Made by a program: the position numbers and the translations under genes
Notes under the pieces: generated by a model
Told to the model about the DNA's origin: nothing
Databases searched by the model: none
The model's input: only the letters and a program-made list of their open reading frames with translations
Source of the DNA: an uncultured Stenotrophomonas sp.
GTDB taxonomy: Bacteria > Pseudomonadota > Gammaproteobacteria > Xanthomonadales > Xanthomonadaceae
DNA length: 64,000 bases
Assembly (NCBI GenBank): GCA_900078405.1
Contig: FLTS01000001.1
Location: forward strand, 620,001 to 684,000
Direction of reading: 5' to 3'
Shown here: positions 48,676 through 58,743 of the stretch, piece by piece
Position numbering within the stretch: the stretch's first letter is position 1
Layout: every line of letters starts with the position of its first letter

Positions 48676-49791
48676 GAGTTTGAATGGCGAGTGGGCTGCC
48701 AGTTGCCTTGCATAGCGCGCCATGTCCAGCCGTTCCCTGCCGCACCAGTCCGCCAGCGCCTGCCGGAAGGCCGGGTCGCCGATCCAGTGGCGGCTGCGCA
48801 CTTCGGTTGGCAGGAAGCCGCGCGCCAGCTTGTGCTCGCCCTGCGCGCCGGGCTCGAAGCGTTGCAGGCCTTCGCGCAGGCAGTAGTCGATGCCCTGGTA
48901 GTAACAGGTTTCGAAGTGGAGACCGGGCAGGGCGGTGCCGCCCCAGTAGCGGCCATACAGCGTGTCGCCGCCGCGCAGGCACAGGGCGCCGGCAATCGGC
49001 ATGTCGTCCTGCATGGCGAGGAACAGCACCAGTTGCCGCGGCATCCGCTCGGCCAGATGGCGCAGGAACGGCAGGGTCAGCGCCGGTGCATTGCCGTACT
49101 CGGCGAAGGTCTGCAGGTAGAAGCCGTGCATCGCGCGCAGGTCGTCGTCGCCGGCCTCGTCGCCGTGGACGATGCGGAAGCCGATACCGGCGCGGCTGAT
49201 CTTCGCGCGTTCCTGGCGGATGTTCTTGCGGCGCTTGTTGTCCATCGCCGCGAGGAAGTCGTCGAAGCATTCCCAGTCGGGCTGGCGCTGCCACTGGAAC
49301 TGCACGTCCAGCCGTTGCAGCCAGTCGTCGTCGAACAGCCCATCCTCGGCGGCGTCGTGGAAATTGACGTGGGCTGACGACAACCCGGCGGCCTGCACGT
49401 GCTCGACGATGGCATGCAACAGGGCGCGGCGGTCGTCGTCATCGCGGGCCAGCAGGCGCGGGCCGGTGACCGGCGAATAGGGCACGGCGCCGAGCCATTT
49501 GGGGAAGTAGTCCAGCCCATGTCGCGCGTAGGCATGCGCCCATGCGTGGTCGAACACGAATTCGCCGTGCGAATTTTCCTTCAGGTAGCCCGGTACCGCG
49601 CCGACCAGTTCATCGCCGCGCCACAGCGTCAGGTGTTGCGGCGTCCAGCCCCATTCCGGGCGCAGGCAGCCGTGCTCTTCCAGCCCGGCGAGGAAAGTGT
49701 GGCTGACGAAGGGGTTGCGGCCGTCGTGCAGGCCATCCCAGCATCTGGTCGGGATGGCCTGCAGTGAATCCAGCCAGCGGATGTGCGCCAT
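48661..49791 (-). CDS. FemAB-like GNAT acyltransferase (COG3146)
   Basis: 376-residue cytosolic protein of the FemAB_like/COG3146 family, a GNAT-fold acyltransferase group of undetermined substrate. Characteristic stretches: NPFVSHTFLAGLEEHGCLRP, GWTPQHLTLWRGDELVGAVP, YLKENSHGEFVFDHAWAHAY, DNKRRKNIRQERAKI, and GTALPGLHFETCYYQGIDYC with EGLQRFEPGAQGEHKLARGF. ATG at 49791. The last residues (LVGAT) and stop lie inside a GTAG repeat, so the 3-prime end has been reshaped by repeat insertion. It precedes aat and infA on the same strand and follows trxB by 29 bases. Confidence 0.88.
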   Translation of the reverse strand: MAHIRWLDSLQAIPTRCWDGLHDGRNPFVSHTFLAGLEEHGCLRPEWGWTPQHLTLWRGDELVGAVPGYLKENSHGEFVFDHAWAHAYARHGLDYFPKWLGAVPYSPVTGPRLLARDDDDRRALLHAIVEHVQAAGLSSAHVNFHDAAEDGLFDDDWLQRLDVQFQWQRQPDWECFDDFLAAMDNKRRKNIRQERAKISRAGIGFRIVHGDEAGDDDLRAMHGFYLQTFAEYGNAPALTLPFLRHLAERMPRQLVLFLAMQDDMPIAGALCLRGGDTLYGRYWGGTALPGLHFETCYYQGIDYCLREGLQRFEPGAQGEHKLARGFLPTEVRSRHWIGDPAFRQALADWCGRERLDMARYARQLAAHSPFKLVGAT

Positions 49792-49820
49792 GTGGTGGCG
49801 ACCCGGCGGCAGGGCCGGCT

Positions 49821-50843
<1,023 letters not shown>

Positions 50844-50954
50844 CTAGAGTGGCGACCGGCGTCGGGTGAATCAAGGCGCGTGTGTGGAACTGCGTGATGC
50901 GACGGCCATTTCCCATGCCACGGGGCCCCGGATGAAACGGCGCCTGCCGTCGTT

Positions 50955-50960
50955 TAATAT
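50955..50960 (+). promoter_or_regulatory. Possible -10 box for ftsK
   Basis: TAATAT, with a weak TGAAAC 16 bases upstream (50933-50938). Would give a leader of about 32 bases before the GTG start. Confidence 0.4.
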
Positions 50961-50998
50961 CAAGCGCTAACCGTGCATTTCTCAAGGTCTGGTCCAAG

Positions 50999-53415
50999 GT
51001 GGCGAAACAGCTCCCGGAACGTGACAGGAACACCAGCGCCGCCGCGCGCAAGCAGGCCGCCGCGGCGGACAACACGCGCCGCAACAGGTTGTGGCGCGAC
51101 CTGGCGTTGATCGCCATCGCGCCGGCGCTGCTGTACCTGCTGGCCAGCGTGGCCTGCACCGCCACGGTGACGCTGCATGCCACGCTGGCCTGCTGTACCT
51201 GCTGGCCAGCCTGTTCACCTATTCGCCGCAGACCGACCCGGGCTGGACCAGTTCCGGCTCGGTGGTCGCGCCGGTGCACAACATGGGCGGCAAGGTGGGG
51301 GCGTGGATCGCCGACGTGCTGCGCCAGCTGTTCGGTCATGTCGCCTACCTGATCCCGCTGATGCTGGGCGCGGTGGCGTGGATCGCGATGTTCGGCCTCA
51401 AGCGCGAGGACCGCGGGCAGGACGACCTGGGCCCGGCGTTGCGGCTGGTCGGCATCGTCGGTTTCCTGATCGGCGCCACCGGCTTCCTGTACCTGCGCAT
51501 CGGCGGCGCCGACGTCGCCAATGCCGGCGGTGGCCTCGGCGTGCTGGTCGGCAAGTCGCTGAAGAACGGTTTCGGCGAACTGGGCGCCAGCCTGTTCCTG
51601 CTGGTGCTGCTGCTGACCTCGGTCACCCTTGCCACCGGGCTGTCCTGGTTCTGGCTGATGGAGAAGATCGGCGGCTGGGTGCTGGCGCTGGGGCCGCTGC
51701 TGGCGCAGAAGAAGGAGCAGGCCAGCGAATGGCAGCAGACCCGCGCCCTGCGCGAGGAACGCGAGGAAGTGCGCAAGGTCGATGCCGAAGTGCGCGCCAA
51801 GCGCGAGCCGGTGAAGATCGAGCCGCGGCCGGTGCCGGTCATCGAGAAGAGCGAGCGCGCCAAGCGCGAGACGCAGATCCCGATGTTCCAGGGCGTCAAT
51901 GGCGATGGCTCGGACCTGCCGCCGCTGGCGCTGCTGGACGATCCCAAGCCGCAGCCCAAGGGCTACGACGAGCAGACCCTGGAAACCCTGTCGCGGCAGA
52001 TCGAGTTCAAGCTCAAGGATTTCCGCATCGACGCACAGGTGGTCGGCGCCTATCCGGGCCCGGTCATCACCCGCTTCGAGATCGAGCCGGCGCCGGGGGT
52101 CAAGGTCAGCCAGATCAGCTCGCTGGACAAGGACATCGCCCGCGGGCTGTCGGTCAAGTCGGTGCGCGTGGTCGACGTGATCCCCGGCAAGTCGGTGATC
52201 GGCCTGGAAATCCCCAACGTCACCCGCGAGATGATCTTCCTGTCCGAGCTGCTGCGCTCGAAGGAATACGACAAGTCGGCCAGCGTGCTGACCCTGGCAC
52301 TGGGCAAGGACATCGCCGGCCGCCCGACCGTGGCCGACCTGGCGCGCATGCCGCACCTGCTGGTGGCCGGTACCACCGGCTCGGGCAAATCGGTGGCGGT
52401 CAACGCGATGGTGCTGAGCCTGCTGTACAAGGCCAGCCCGAAGGACCTGCGGATGCTGATGATCGACCCGAAGATGCTGGAACTGAGCGTCTACGAGGGC
52501 ATCCCGCACATGCTGGCGCCGGTGGTCACCGACATGAAGGAGGCCGGCAACGGCCTGCGCTGGTGCGTGGCCGAGATGGAGCGCCGCTACAAGCTGATGA
52601 GCGCGGTGGGCGTGCGCAACCTGGCCGGCTTCAACAAGAAGGTCAAGGACGCCATCGACGCCGGCCAGCCGCTGATGGACCCGCTGTTCAAGCCGAACCC
52701 GGAAATGGGCGAGGTGCCACGCCAGCTGGAGCCGCTGCCGTTCATCGTCATCTTCATCGACGAATTCGCCGACATGATGATGATCGTCGGCAAGAAGGTC
52801 GAAGAGCTGATCGCGCGGCTGGCGCAGAAGGCGCGCGCGGCCGGCATCCACCTGATCCTTGCCACGCAGCGGCCGTCGGTGGACGTCATCACCGGCCTGA
52901 TCAAGGCCAACATCCCGACCCGCATCGCCTTCCAGGTCAGTTCCAAGATCGACTCGCGCACCATCCTCGACCAGTCCGGCGCCGAGGCGCTGCTGGGCAA
53001 CGGCGACATGCTGTACCTGCCGCCGGGCACCGCCATGCCCGACCGCGTGCACGGCGCCTTCGTCTCCGACGAGGAAGTGCACCGCGTGGTCGAGCACCTC
53101 AAGGCCAGCGGCCCGGTCGAGTACATCGAGGGCGTGCTGGACGAGGTGCAGACGATGGGCGACGGCGTGGTGGTCGGCGCCACCGGCCTGCCCGAGTCCA
53201 GCGCCGCCGGTGATGAATCCGACCCGCTGTACGACGAGGCCCTGCGCATCGTCACCGAAACCCGCCGCGCCTCGATCTCCGGCGTGCAGCGGCGGCTGAA
53301 GATCGGCTACAACCGCGCCGCGCGCCTGATCGAGGCGATGGAAGCGGCCGGCGTGGTCAGCTCGCCGGAGCACAACGGTGACCGCACGGTACTGGCGCCG
53401 CCGCCGCCCAAATAA
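50999..53415 (+). pseudogene. ftsK: DNA translocase FtsK, frame-broken near the N-terminus
   Basis: Septal DNA pump that clears and resolves chromosome termini. The start (GTG 50999, [20 protein letters not shown] ... LLYLLAS) and the rest ([20 protein letters not shown] onward) are in different frames. A 21-base block, CTGCTGTACCTGCTGGCCAG plus C, occurs at 51128-51148 and 51190-51210, offset 62; removing 62 bases joins LLYLLAS to LFTYSP and gives 785 codons, the usual size in this family. The rest is intact: membrane helices, alpha/beta motor with Walker [11 protein letters not shown] and [12 protein letters not shown], and the gamma domain ([20 protein letters not shown]) that reads KOPS-type sites. 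Likely misassembly, since ftsK is normally essential. Confidence 0.9.
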
Positions 53416-53505
53416 GGGCGGGGCGGCGCATCCGATGATGATTGCCGCCCATTCAGTTCCATCAGGGCAGACTCTGCCTACCTTCCACGCCAGCACGCCA
53501 TCGCC

Positions 53506-54144
53506 ATGAATGCCACCCTGCGCCACACCCTGATTGCCGTCGCCCTGGCCGGTGCCGGGTTCGCCGGCAGCGCCCATGCCGGCGCGCGCGACGACCTCAA
53601 TGCCTTCACCAATGACCTGCGCGGTCTGGACGGGCAGTTCAGTCAGCAGGTATTCGACACCCGCGGCAAGCTCAAGGAGTCGTCCAGTGGCCACGTTGCG
53701 CTGTCGGCGCCGCGCCTGTTCCGTTGGGAGTACACCCGCCCGTATCCGCAGTTGATCGTTGCCGATGGCAGCAAGGTGTGGGTCTACGAGCCCGACCTGG
53801 AGCAGGCCACGGTGCGCAGCCAGGGTGAGGAAGAGCAGAACAGCCCGCTGACCGCGCTGGTCAACCCGGCGTTGCTGGACCGCCAGTACGACGTCAGCGA
53901 GGAAGCCGCGCCGCGCGATGGCATGCAATGGCTGTCGCTGAGCCCCAAGCGCGAAACCGAGGCCAGCTTCCAGTACGCCGCGCTGGGCTTTGGCCAGAAC
54001 GGGCTGGCGCGCATGGAAATCATCGACGCGGTGGGCCAGCGCACGGTGATCGACTTCAGCGGCTGGAAGAAGAACCCGAGCTTCGCCAACGGCACGTTCC
54101 GCTTCGTTCCCGGCAAGAACGTCGACGTCATCGGCGAACGCTGA
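53506..54144 (+). CDS. lolA: Outer-membrane lipoprotein carrier LolA
   Basis: Periplasmic chaperone that ferries lipoproteins from LolCDE to LolB. 212 residues; signal peptide ending SAHA (cleavage near residue 25). Conserved: LDGQFSQQVFDTRGKLKESS, GHVALSAPRLFRWEYTRPYP, LIVADGSKVWVYEPDLEQAT and NGTFRFVPGKNVDVIGE. ATG at 53506, 90 bases after ftsK. The ftsK-lolA-rarA order is conserved in gammaproteobacteria. Confidence 0.95.
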   Translation: MNATLRHTLIAVALAGAGFAGSAHAGARDDLNAFTNDLRGLDGQFSQQVFDTRGKLKESSSGHVALSAPRLFRWEYTRPYPQLIVADGSKVWVYEPDLEQATVRSQGEEEQNSPLTALVNPALLDRQYDVSEEAAPRDGMQWLSLSPKRETEASFQYAALGFGQNGLARMEIIDAVGQRTVIDFSGWKKNPSFANGTFRFVPGKNVDVIGER

Positions 54145-54158
54145 ACCGCCTGTTGCCC

Positions 54159-54229
54159 GTAGCTGCCGGGCTTGCCCGGCAGGTGGCCTTGCCGGACGGG
54201 CATGCGTGCGGGGCAAGCCCCGCACCTAC
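54159..54229. repeat. GTAG-type REP dimer, lolA-rarA
   Basis: GTAG followed by the hairpin TGCCGGGCTTGCCCGGCA, a spacer, and the hairpin TGCGGGGCAAGCCCCGCA closing in CTAC. GTAG heads at both ends facing inward, as in dimeric SMAG-type repeats. Confidence 0.8.
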
Positions 54230-54263
54230 GGCGGGTCGGCAATAGCCGCGATGCGGGCCACGC

Positions 54264-54269
54264 TAGAAT
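54264..54269 (+). promoter_or_regulatory. -10 box directly upstream of rarA
   Basis: TAGAAT ending seven bases before the GTG start of rarA; no ribosome-binding site between. Points to a leaderless transcript. Confidence 0.5.
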
Positions 54270-54275
54270 GCCGCC

Positions 54276-55649
54276 GTGGCCAGATCCCGAAACACCTTTT
54301 CCGAACCGCCTGTCGATCTGCTGAGCGCGGACCGCGAGGGCATGCGCCCGCTCGCCGAGCGCATGCGCCCGCGCACGCTGGACGAGATGGTCGGGCAGAA
54401 ACGCCTGCTGGCGCCCAATACCGCCCTGCGTCGGGCGATCGAGGCCGGCCGCGTGCACTCGATGGTGCTGTGGGGGCCGCCGGGCTGCGGCAAGACCACC
54501 CTGGCGCTGCTGCTGGCACACTATGCCGACGCCGAGTTCCGCGCCATTTCAGCGGTGCTGTCCGGGCTGCCGGAAGTGCGGCAGGTGCTGGCCGAGGCCG
54601 CGCAGCGCTTCGCCGAGGGACGGCGCACCGTGCTGTTCGTCGACGAGGTACACCGCTTCAACAAGACCCAGCAGGATGCCTTCCTCCCGCACATCGAGCG
54701 CGGCACCATCATCTTCGTCGGCGCCACCACTGAGAACCCGTCGTTCGAGCTGAACTCGGCGCTGCTGTCGCGCTGCCGGGTGCACGTGCTCGAAGCGGTA
54801 TCGCCCGAGGATGTGGTCGAAGCGCTGCAGCGGGCACTGGACGACGAGGAACGTGGCCTTGGCGGCGAGGGCATCCGCATCTCGCCCGAATCGCTGTTGG
54901 AAATCGCCCGTGCCGCCGACGGTGACGTGCGCCGTGCCCTGACCCTGCTGGAAATCGCCGCCGAGCTGGCGGCCGGCGAGGGCGGCGAAATCACCCCGGA
55001 GACGCTGTTGCAGGTGCTGGCCGACCGCACCCGGCGCTTCGACAAGGGCGGCGAGCAGTTCTACGACCAGATCTCGGCGCTGCACAAATCCGTGCGCAGC
55101 TCCAACCCGGACGGTGCGATCTACTGGCTGGCGCGCATGCTCGACGGCGGTTGCGACCCGTCCTACCTCCTGCGCCGGCTCACCATCATGGCGGTGGAGG
55201 ACGTAGGGCTGGCCGACCCGCGCGCGCTGGAAATGGCGATCAACGTCTGGAACGCCTACGACCGCATCGGTGCGCCGGAGGGCAACATCGCCCTGTCCAA
55301 CCTGGCCATCTACCTGGCCAGCACCGCCAAGTCCAACGCCAGCTACAAAGCCTTGAACGCGGCGCAGGCCGACATCGCCAAGCTCGGTACCCAACCGGTA
55401 CCGATGCACTTGCGCAATGCTCCGTCGCGGCTGATGAAGTCGCTGGGCTACGGCAAGGGCTACCAGTACGACCACGACGTCGAAGGCGGCATCGCCCTCG
55501 ACCAGACTGCCTTCCCCGACGAAATGGGCGAGCGCGTGTATTACCAGCCGGTCGAGCGCGGGCTGGAAATCAAGCTCAAAGAAAAGCTCGACCGCCTGCG
55601 TGTGGCCCGCGAGCAGGCGCGCGCGGAGAAGGATGCGCCGGGTAACTGA
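54276..55649 (+). CDS. rarA: Replication-associated recombination protein A
   Basis: AAA+ ATPase of the RarA/MgsA/WRNIP1 family that acts at stalled replication forks. 457 residues from a GTG at 54276. Walker A GPPGCGKTT (about residues 69-77), Walker B VLFVDEVHRFNKTQQDAF, sensor GATTENPSFELNSALLSRCR, and the C-terminal tetramerisation region YWLARMLDGGCDPSYLLRRL with NVWNAYDRIGAPEGNIALS. An upstream TAGAAT box suggests a leaderless mRNA. Downstream gene glk starts 102 bases later. Confidence 0.95.
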   Translation: MARSRNTFSEPPVDLLSADREGMRPLAERMRPRTLDEMVGQKRLLAPNTALRRAIEAGRVHSMVLWGPPGCGKTTLALLLAHYADAEFRAISAVLSGLPEVRQVLAEAAQRFAEGRRTVLFVDEVHRFNKTQQDAFLPHIERGTIIFVGATTENPSFELNSALLSRCRVHVLEAVSPEDVVEALQRALDDEERGLGGEGIRISPESLLEIARAADGDVRRALTLLEIAAELAAGEGGEITPETLLQVLADRTRRFDKGGEQFYDQISALHKSVRSSNPDGAIYWLARMLDGGCDPSYLLRRLTIMAVEDVGLADPRALEMAINVWNAYDRIGAPEGNIALSNLAIYLASTAKSNASYKALNAAQADIAKLGTQPVPMHLRNAPSRLMKSLGYGKGYQYDHDVEGGIALDQTAFPDEMGERVYYQPVERGLEIKLKEKLDRLRVAREQARAEKDAPGN

Positions 55650-55751
55650 GCGCGGGATGACACCGGTGGTTTCCACGGCCCCCGGCGATACCGCATGATG
55701 CGCCTCCCTGAAGAAACGGATCGGCAGCATGCAGGCAGGACAGGACAAACG

Positions 55752-56774
55752 ATGAACGGCCCGATGGCAATCCCATGCCACGAAGAGGCTGCCGCCATTG
55801 CGGTCATCGGGGCCGACGTCGGCGGCACCTATGCCCGGCTGGGATGGATGCCGACGTCTGGCGCGGCCTTCGCCGGCGCGCCTGTCGAGATACGCGACTT
55901 CACCGTCTACCACTGCGCGGAGCATCCCAGCCTGGGGGCGATCCTGTGCGACTACGCGGCCCGGCTGCGCAGTGACCCGGCGGTACCGCCGGTGGCGCAT
56001 GCCACGGTCGCCATCGCCGGCGTGCTGGATGGCGACCATCTGCTCAACACGAACCTGGCCTGGCCGGTGTCATTGGCCGATACCCGGCGCGAAACCGGGC
56101 TGGACACGCTGGAAATCATCAACGATTTCGCTGCCGTCGCCGGGGCCATTCTCCATGCCGCCCCCGGCAGCCGGCACCGGTTGTCCGCGTATGCCGAGCA
56201 GGGTGCCCCGGGCCCGGCGCTGGTGCTGGGCCCCGGTACCGGGCTCGGCGTGGCGGTGCGCCTGCAGGGCGGTCATCCGCCGGTACTGGCCAGCGAAGCC
56301 GGGCATGCGGCGCTGGCCGCGGGCAATGCGCTGGAAATGGATGTGCTGCGCCTGTTGCAGCAGCGCCACGGCCACGTCGACAACGAGCATGTGCTGTCCG
56401 GCCCTGGCCTGGTCACGCTGTATGCCTGCCTGTGCGAACGGGAAGGCGGCACGCCGCGCTGGAACACACCGGCCGAGATCGTCGCCGCGGCCTCCACCGG
56501 CCACGACCCGCTGGCTGTGGCCAGCATCCGCGCCTTCTGTGGCTGGCTGGGCAGCCTCGCCGGCGACCTCGCCCTCACTTTCGGTGCCCGCTCGGTGCAC
56601 CTGACCGGCGGCATTACCGATCACATCGCCCGCTGGCTGCACGAGGGCGACTTCATGCAGCGTTTCCTCGCCAAGGGCAGGCTCTCGCCGATGTTGCAGC
56701 AGGTGCCGGTCTGGCGCATCGAGCATGGCCAGCTGGGGGTGCTGGGGGCATTGGCATGGCATATGGAGAAATAA
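55752..56774 (+). CDS. Glucokinase-family protein, divergent
   Basis: 340-residue cytosolic kinase of the bacterial glucokinase (Glk) family, distinct from the second copy in the zwf cluster. Phosphate-1 motif GADVGGTYARLGWMP (asparagine of the usual GGTNAR is replaced by tyrosine), INDFAAVAGAIL, GPGTGLGVAVRLQGG (adenosine/phosphate loop), and SEAGHAALAAG where typical glucokinases read EGGH. ATG 55752 has AGGA nine bases upstream; earlier in-frame ATGs at 55695/55698 lack a ribosome-binding site. The altered sugar-site residues leave the true substrate open: glucose or another hexose. Confidence 0.82.
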   Translation: MNGPMAIPCHEEAAAIAVIGADVGGTYARLGWMPTSGAAFAGAPVEIRDFTVYHCAEHPSLGAILCDYAARLRSDPAVPPVAHATVAIAGVLDGDHLLNTNLAWPVSLADTRRETGLDTLEIINDFAAVAGAILHAAPGSRHRLSAYAEQGAPGPALVLGPGTGLGVAVRLQGGHPPVLASEAGHAALAAGNALEMDVLRLLQQRHGHVDNEHVLSGPGLVTLYACLCEREGGTPRWNTPAEIVAAASTGHDPLAVASIRAFCGWLGSLAGDLALTFGARSVHLTGGITDHIARWLHEGDFMQRFLAKGRLSPMLQQVPVWRIEHGQLGVLGALAWHMEK

Positions 56775-56903
56775 TCTGAATATTCTTCTTAAGTAATTGA
56801 TATTTAAATTGTTTTACGAAATTTAGGCGGCGTCGCCGATGCCATTGGCCGGTGTTGGCGGGCTGCCTTGTATTGACAACAGCTACACGCGAGCCGAGCA
56901 TCC
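56775..56903. other. AT-rich island before the tacAT pair
   Basis: The first half of this gap, about 56775-56826, is roughly four-fifths A/T, far from the GC-rich surroundings, and holds no gene. It marks the left boundary of the toxin-antitoxin insertion and may contain its promoter or an integration scar. Confidence 0.6.
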
Positions 56904-56921
56904 GTATATCTTTTGTATATC
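56904..56921 (+). promoter_or_regulatory. Repeated GTATATC operator-like site
   Basis: GTATATC at 56904-56910 and again at 56915-56921, repeat period 11 bases (one helical turn), ten bases before the antitoxin ATG. Ribbon-helix-helix antitoxins bind such repeats, so this is a candidate autoregulatory operator. Confidence 0.55.
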
Positions 56922-56930
56922 GGAGAAGCC

Positions 56931-57197
56931 ATGCGTGCCGCTGCCATCAATCTGCGCGCCTTGCCCGAGCAGCGTGACCTGATCGACCAGGCCGCCAGCC
57001 TGCTGGGCAAGAGCCGTTCCGATTTCATGCTGGAAACCGCCTGTGCGCGTGCACAGGAGGTGGTGCTGGATCAGGTGTTCTTCACCCTGAGCGAGGAGAA
57101 GTTCGCGCAATTCGTGGCGATGCTGGATGCGCCGCCGAAGCCGAATCCCGGCCTTGAGCGGCTGCTGGCGCGCAAGCCGGTCTGGGAAAAGACGTGA
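56931..57197 (+). CDS. Ribbon-helix-helix antitoxin (DUF1778, TacA type)
   Basis: 88-residue antitoxin. The N-terminal ribbon-helix-helix (MRAAAINLRALPEQRDLIDQ, AASLLGKSRSDFMLETACAR) is the DUF1778 DNA-binding fold; the C-terminal tail (FFTLSEEKFAQFVAMLDAPP, PNPGLERLLARKPVWEK) matches the toxin-neutralising segment of TacA proteins. ATG 56931 with GGAG seven bases upstream. Its stop overlaps the toxin ATG (TGATG), so the pair is translationally coupled. Confidence 0.9.
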   Translation: MRAAAINLRALPEQRDLIDQAASLLGKSRSDFMLETACARAQEVVLDQVFFTLSEEKFAQFVAMLDAPPKPNPGLERLLARKPVWEKT

Positions 57198-57688
57198 TGC
57201 GCTTGCCGCTGACGGAACCTGTGGCACTAGCGGATTCGCATCGATTGGACGATTTCGATTGTGGCGAGCCCGAACTCGACGACTGGTTGCGGCGGCGTGC
57301 GCGGGTCAACCAGTTGGGCGGTGCCAGCCGCACCTTCGTGGTGGCCGACGCTGACAACGTCGTGCGTGGCTATTACGCGCTGGCTGCCGGGGCGATTTCG
57401 CATGGGCTGGCCTTGGGCAAGATCAAACGCAACATGCCCGATCCGGTACCAGCCATCGTGTTGGGCCGCTTGGCAGTGGACAGGCCGGCACATGGCCTCG
57501 GCCTGGGTGGCGACTTGTTGATGGATGCCGTGCGGCGCGTGATCGGCATTTCCGAGCAGGCCGGTGTGCGCGCGATGCTGGTGCATGCGCTGCATGAACG
57601 CGCCCAGCGCTTCTACGGGCATTTCGGTTTCGAATCCTCACCGTTGCAGCCCTTGGTGCTGATGCTGCGGCTGGACGGTGGGCGCTGA
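57197..57688 (+). CDS. GNAT toxin (TacT type)
   Basis: 163-residue GNAT acetyltransferase. TacT-type toxins acetylate the amino group of charged tRNAs and stop translation. The acetyl-CoA loop is in VLGRLAVDRPAHGLGLGGDL and the catalytic tyrosine motif in RAQRFYGHFGFESSP; opening PLTEPVALADSHRLDDFDCG and ELDDWLRRRARVNQLGGASR are typical of the class. ATG 57197 overlaps the antitoxin stop; GTG 57194 is an alternative. The exact tRNA target is not readable from sequence. Confidence 0.9.
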   Translation: MRLPLTEPVALADSHRLDDFDCGEPELDDWLRRRARVNQLGGASRTFVVADADNVVRGYYALAAGAISHGLALGKIKRNMPDPVPAIVLGRLAVDRPAHGLGLGGDLLMDAVRRVIGISEQAGVRAMLVHALHERAQRFYGHFGFESSPLQPLVLMLRLDGGR

Positions 57689-57712
57689 GCCGCAGGAGCG
57701 GGCTTCCCGGAA

Positions 57713-57970
57713 TCAGCCTCTGGTACTGGCCCTGGTCGCGTCCTCATGCAGCGACTCGTTCAACTGGTCGACCACGATGGCCCAGACGCCATCGCTGTCG
57801 ATCTTCTCGCGCAGGAACTGGCGCTGGCCTTCGTTCCAGTACGCCGCTTCACCAATGCTGGTGTCGCACGGCAGCTGGTGGTTCCTGATGAACTGCGCGA
57901 TGCCCTGTTCGCTGGCATCCAGGCCGAGCTGGAGGAACAGGTTGGTCATGCGGGGGAGGGTTTCGTCCAT
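57713..57970 (-). CDS. DUF2789 protein
   Basis: 85 residues from ATG 57970 (MDETLPRMTNLFLQLGLDAS). It matches the small DUF2789 family: LFLQLGLDASEQGIAQFIRN, DTSIGEAAYWNEGQRQFLRE, GVWAIVVDQLNESL. Function unknown. An in-frame ATG at 58006 could lengthen it, but no ribosome-binding site marks either. It lies 67 bases downstream of eda on the same strand and converges on the toxin gene. Confidence 0.75.
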   Translation of the reverse strand: MDETLPRMTNLFLQLGLDASEQGIAQFIRNHQLPCDTSIGEAAYWNEGQRQFLREKIDSDGVWAIVVDQLNESLHEDATRASTRG

Positions 57971-58037
57971 CGGGGTGCCGGCAAGCGGGGGAGTGGTCGA
58001 TACCATAGCCCATGCCCCTGCTTGCTTGCCGTTGCAA

Positions 58038-58697
58038 TCAGCCGGCACGGGCGGTGCGGACGATGGCGGCGGCAGCGGCGGCGGACTTCTTCACTTCGTC
58101 CCATTGGCCGGCACGGATCCATGCGTCCTGCACCATCCACGAGCCGCCGATGCAGACCACGTTCTTCTGTTTCAGGTAGTCGCCTGCGGTGGCTTCGGTG
58201 ATGCCGCCGGTGGGGCAGAGCTTGAGCTCGGCGATCGGCCCGGCCACGCCCTTGACCATCGCCAGCCCGCCCACGGCGGTGGCCGGGAACAGCTTGCAGA
58301 TGCGGAAACCGCGCGCGACCAGCGCCAGCAGTTCGGTCGGGGTGGCCGCGCCGGGGACCACCGGCAGCGGCGCTTCGGCCAGCGCGTCGGCCAGGTGCGG
58401 CGGGGTGCCGGGGGTGACGAGGAAGTCGGCGCCGGCGTCGATGGCCTGCTGCATCTGTGCGACGGTCAGCACGGTGCCGGCGCCGACCACCACATCGGGC
58501 AATTCGCGCTTGAGCATGGCCAGCGCTTCCATCGCCACTGGCGTGCGCAGGGTCAGTTCGATGGCTGGCAGGCCGCCTTCCAGCAGCGCGGCACTGACCG
58601 CGCGGGCCTGGTCGAGGGTGTGGACGGTGACGACCGGCAGGATGCCGGCGGCGGTGAGCAGGTGTTCGGCGCGATCCTGGTGCTGGGCGATGGTCAT
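58038..58697 (-). CDS. eda: KDPG aldolase
   Basis: 2-keto-3-deoxy-6-phosphogluconate aldolase, last step of the Entner-Doudoroff path, giving pyruvate and glyceraldehyde-3-phosphate. 219 residues. Schiff-base lysine in [47 protein letters not shown] and [18 protein letters not shown] are diagnostic. ATG at 58697, 46 bases after edd. Confidence 0.96.
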   Translation of the reverse strand: MTIAQHQDRAEHLLTAAGILPVVTVHTLDQARAVSAALLEGGLPAIELTLRTPVAMEALAMLKRELPDVVVGAGTVLTVAQMQQAIDAGADFLVTPGTPPHLADALAEAPLPVVPGAATPTELLALVARGFRICKLFPATAVGGLAMVKGVAGPIAELKLCPTGGITEATAGDYLKQKNVVCIGGSWMVQDAWIRAGQWDEVKKSAAAAAAIVRTARAG

Positions 58698-58743
58698 GCG
58701 GGGTTCCGGGGAAAGGGCAGGCCGCGTGGGCGGCCTGCGTGGG

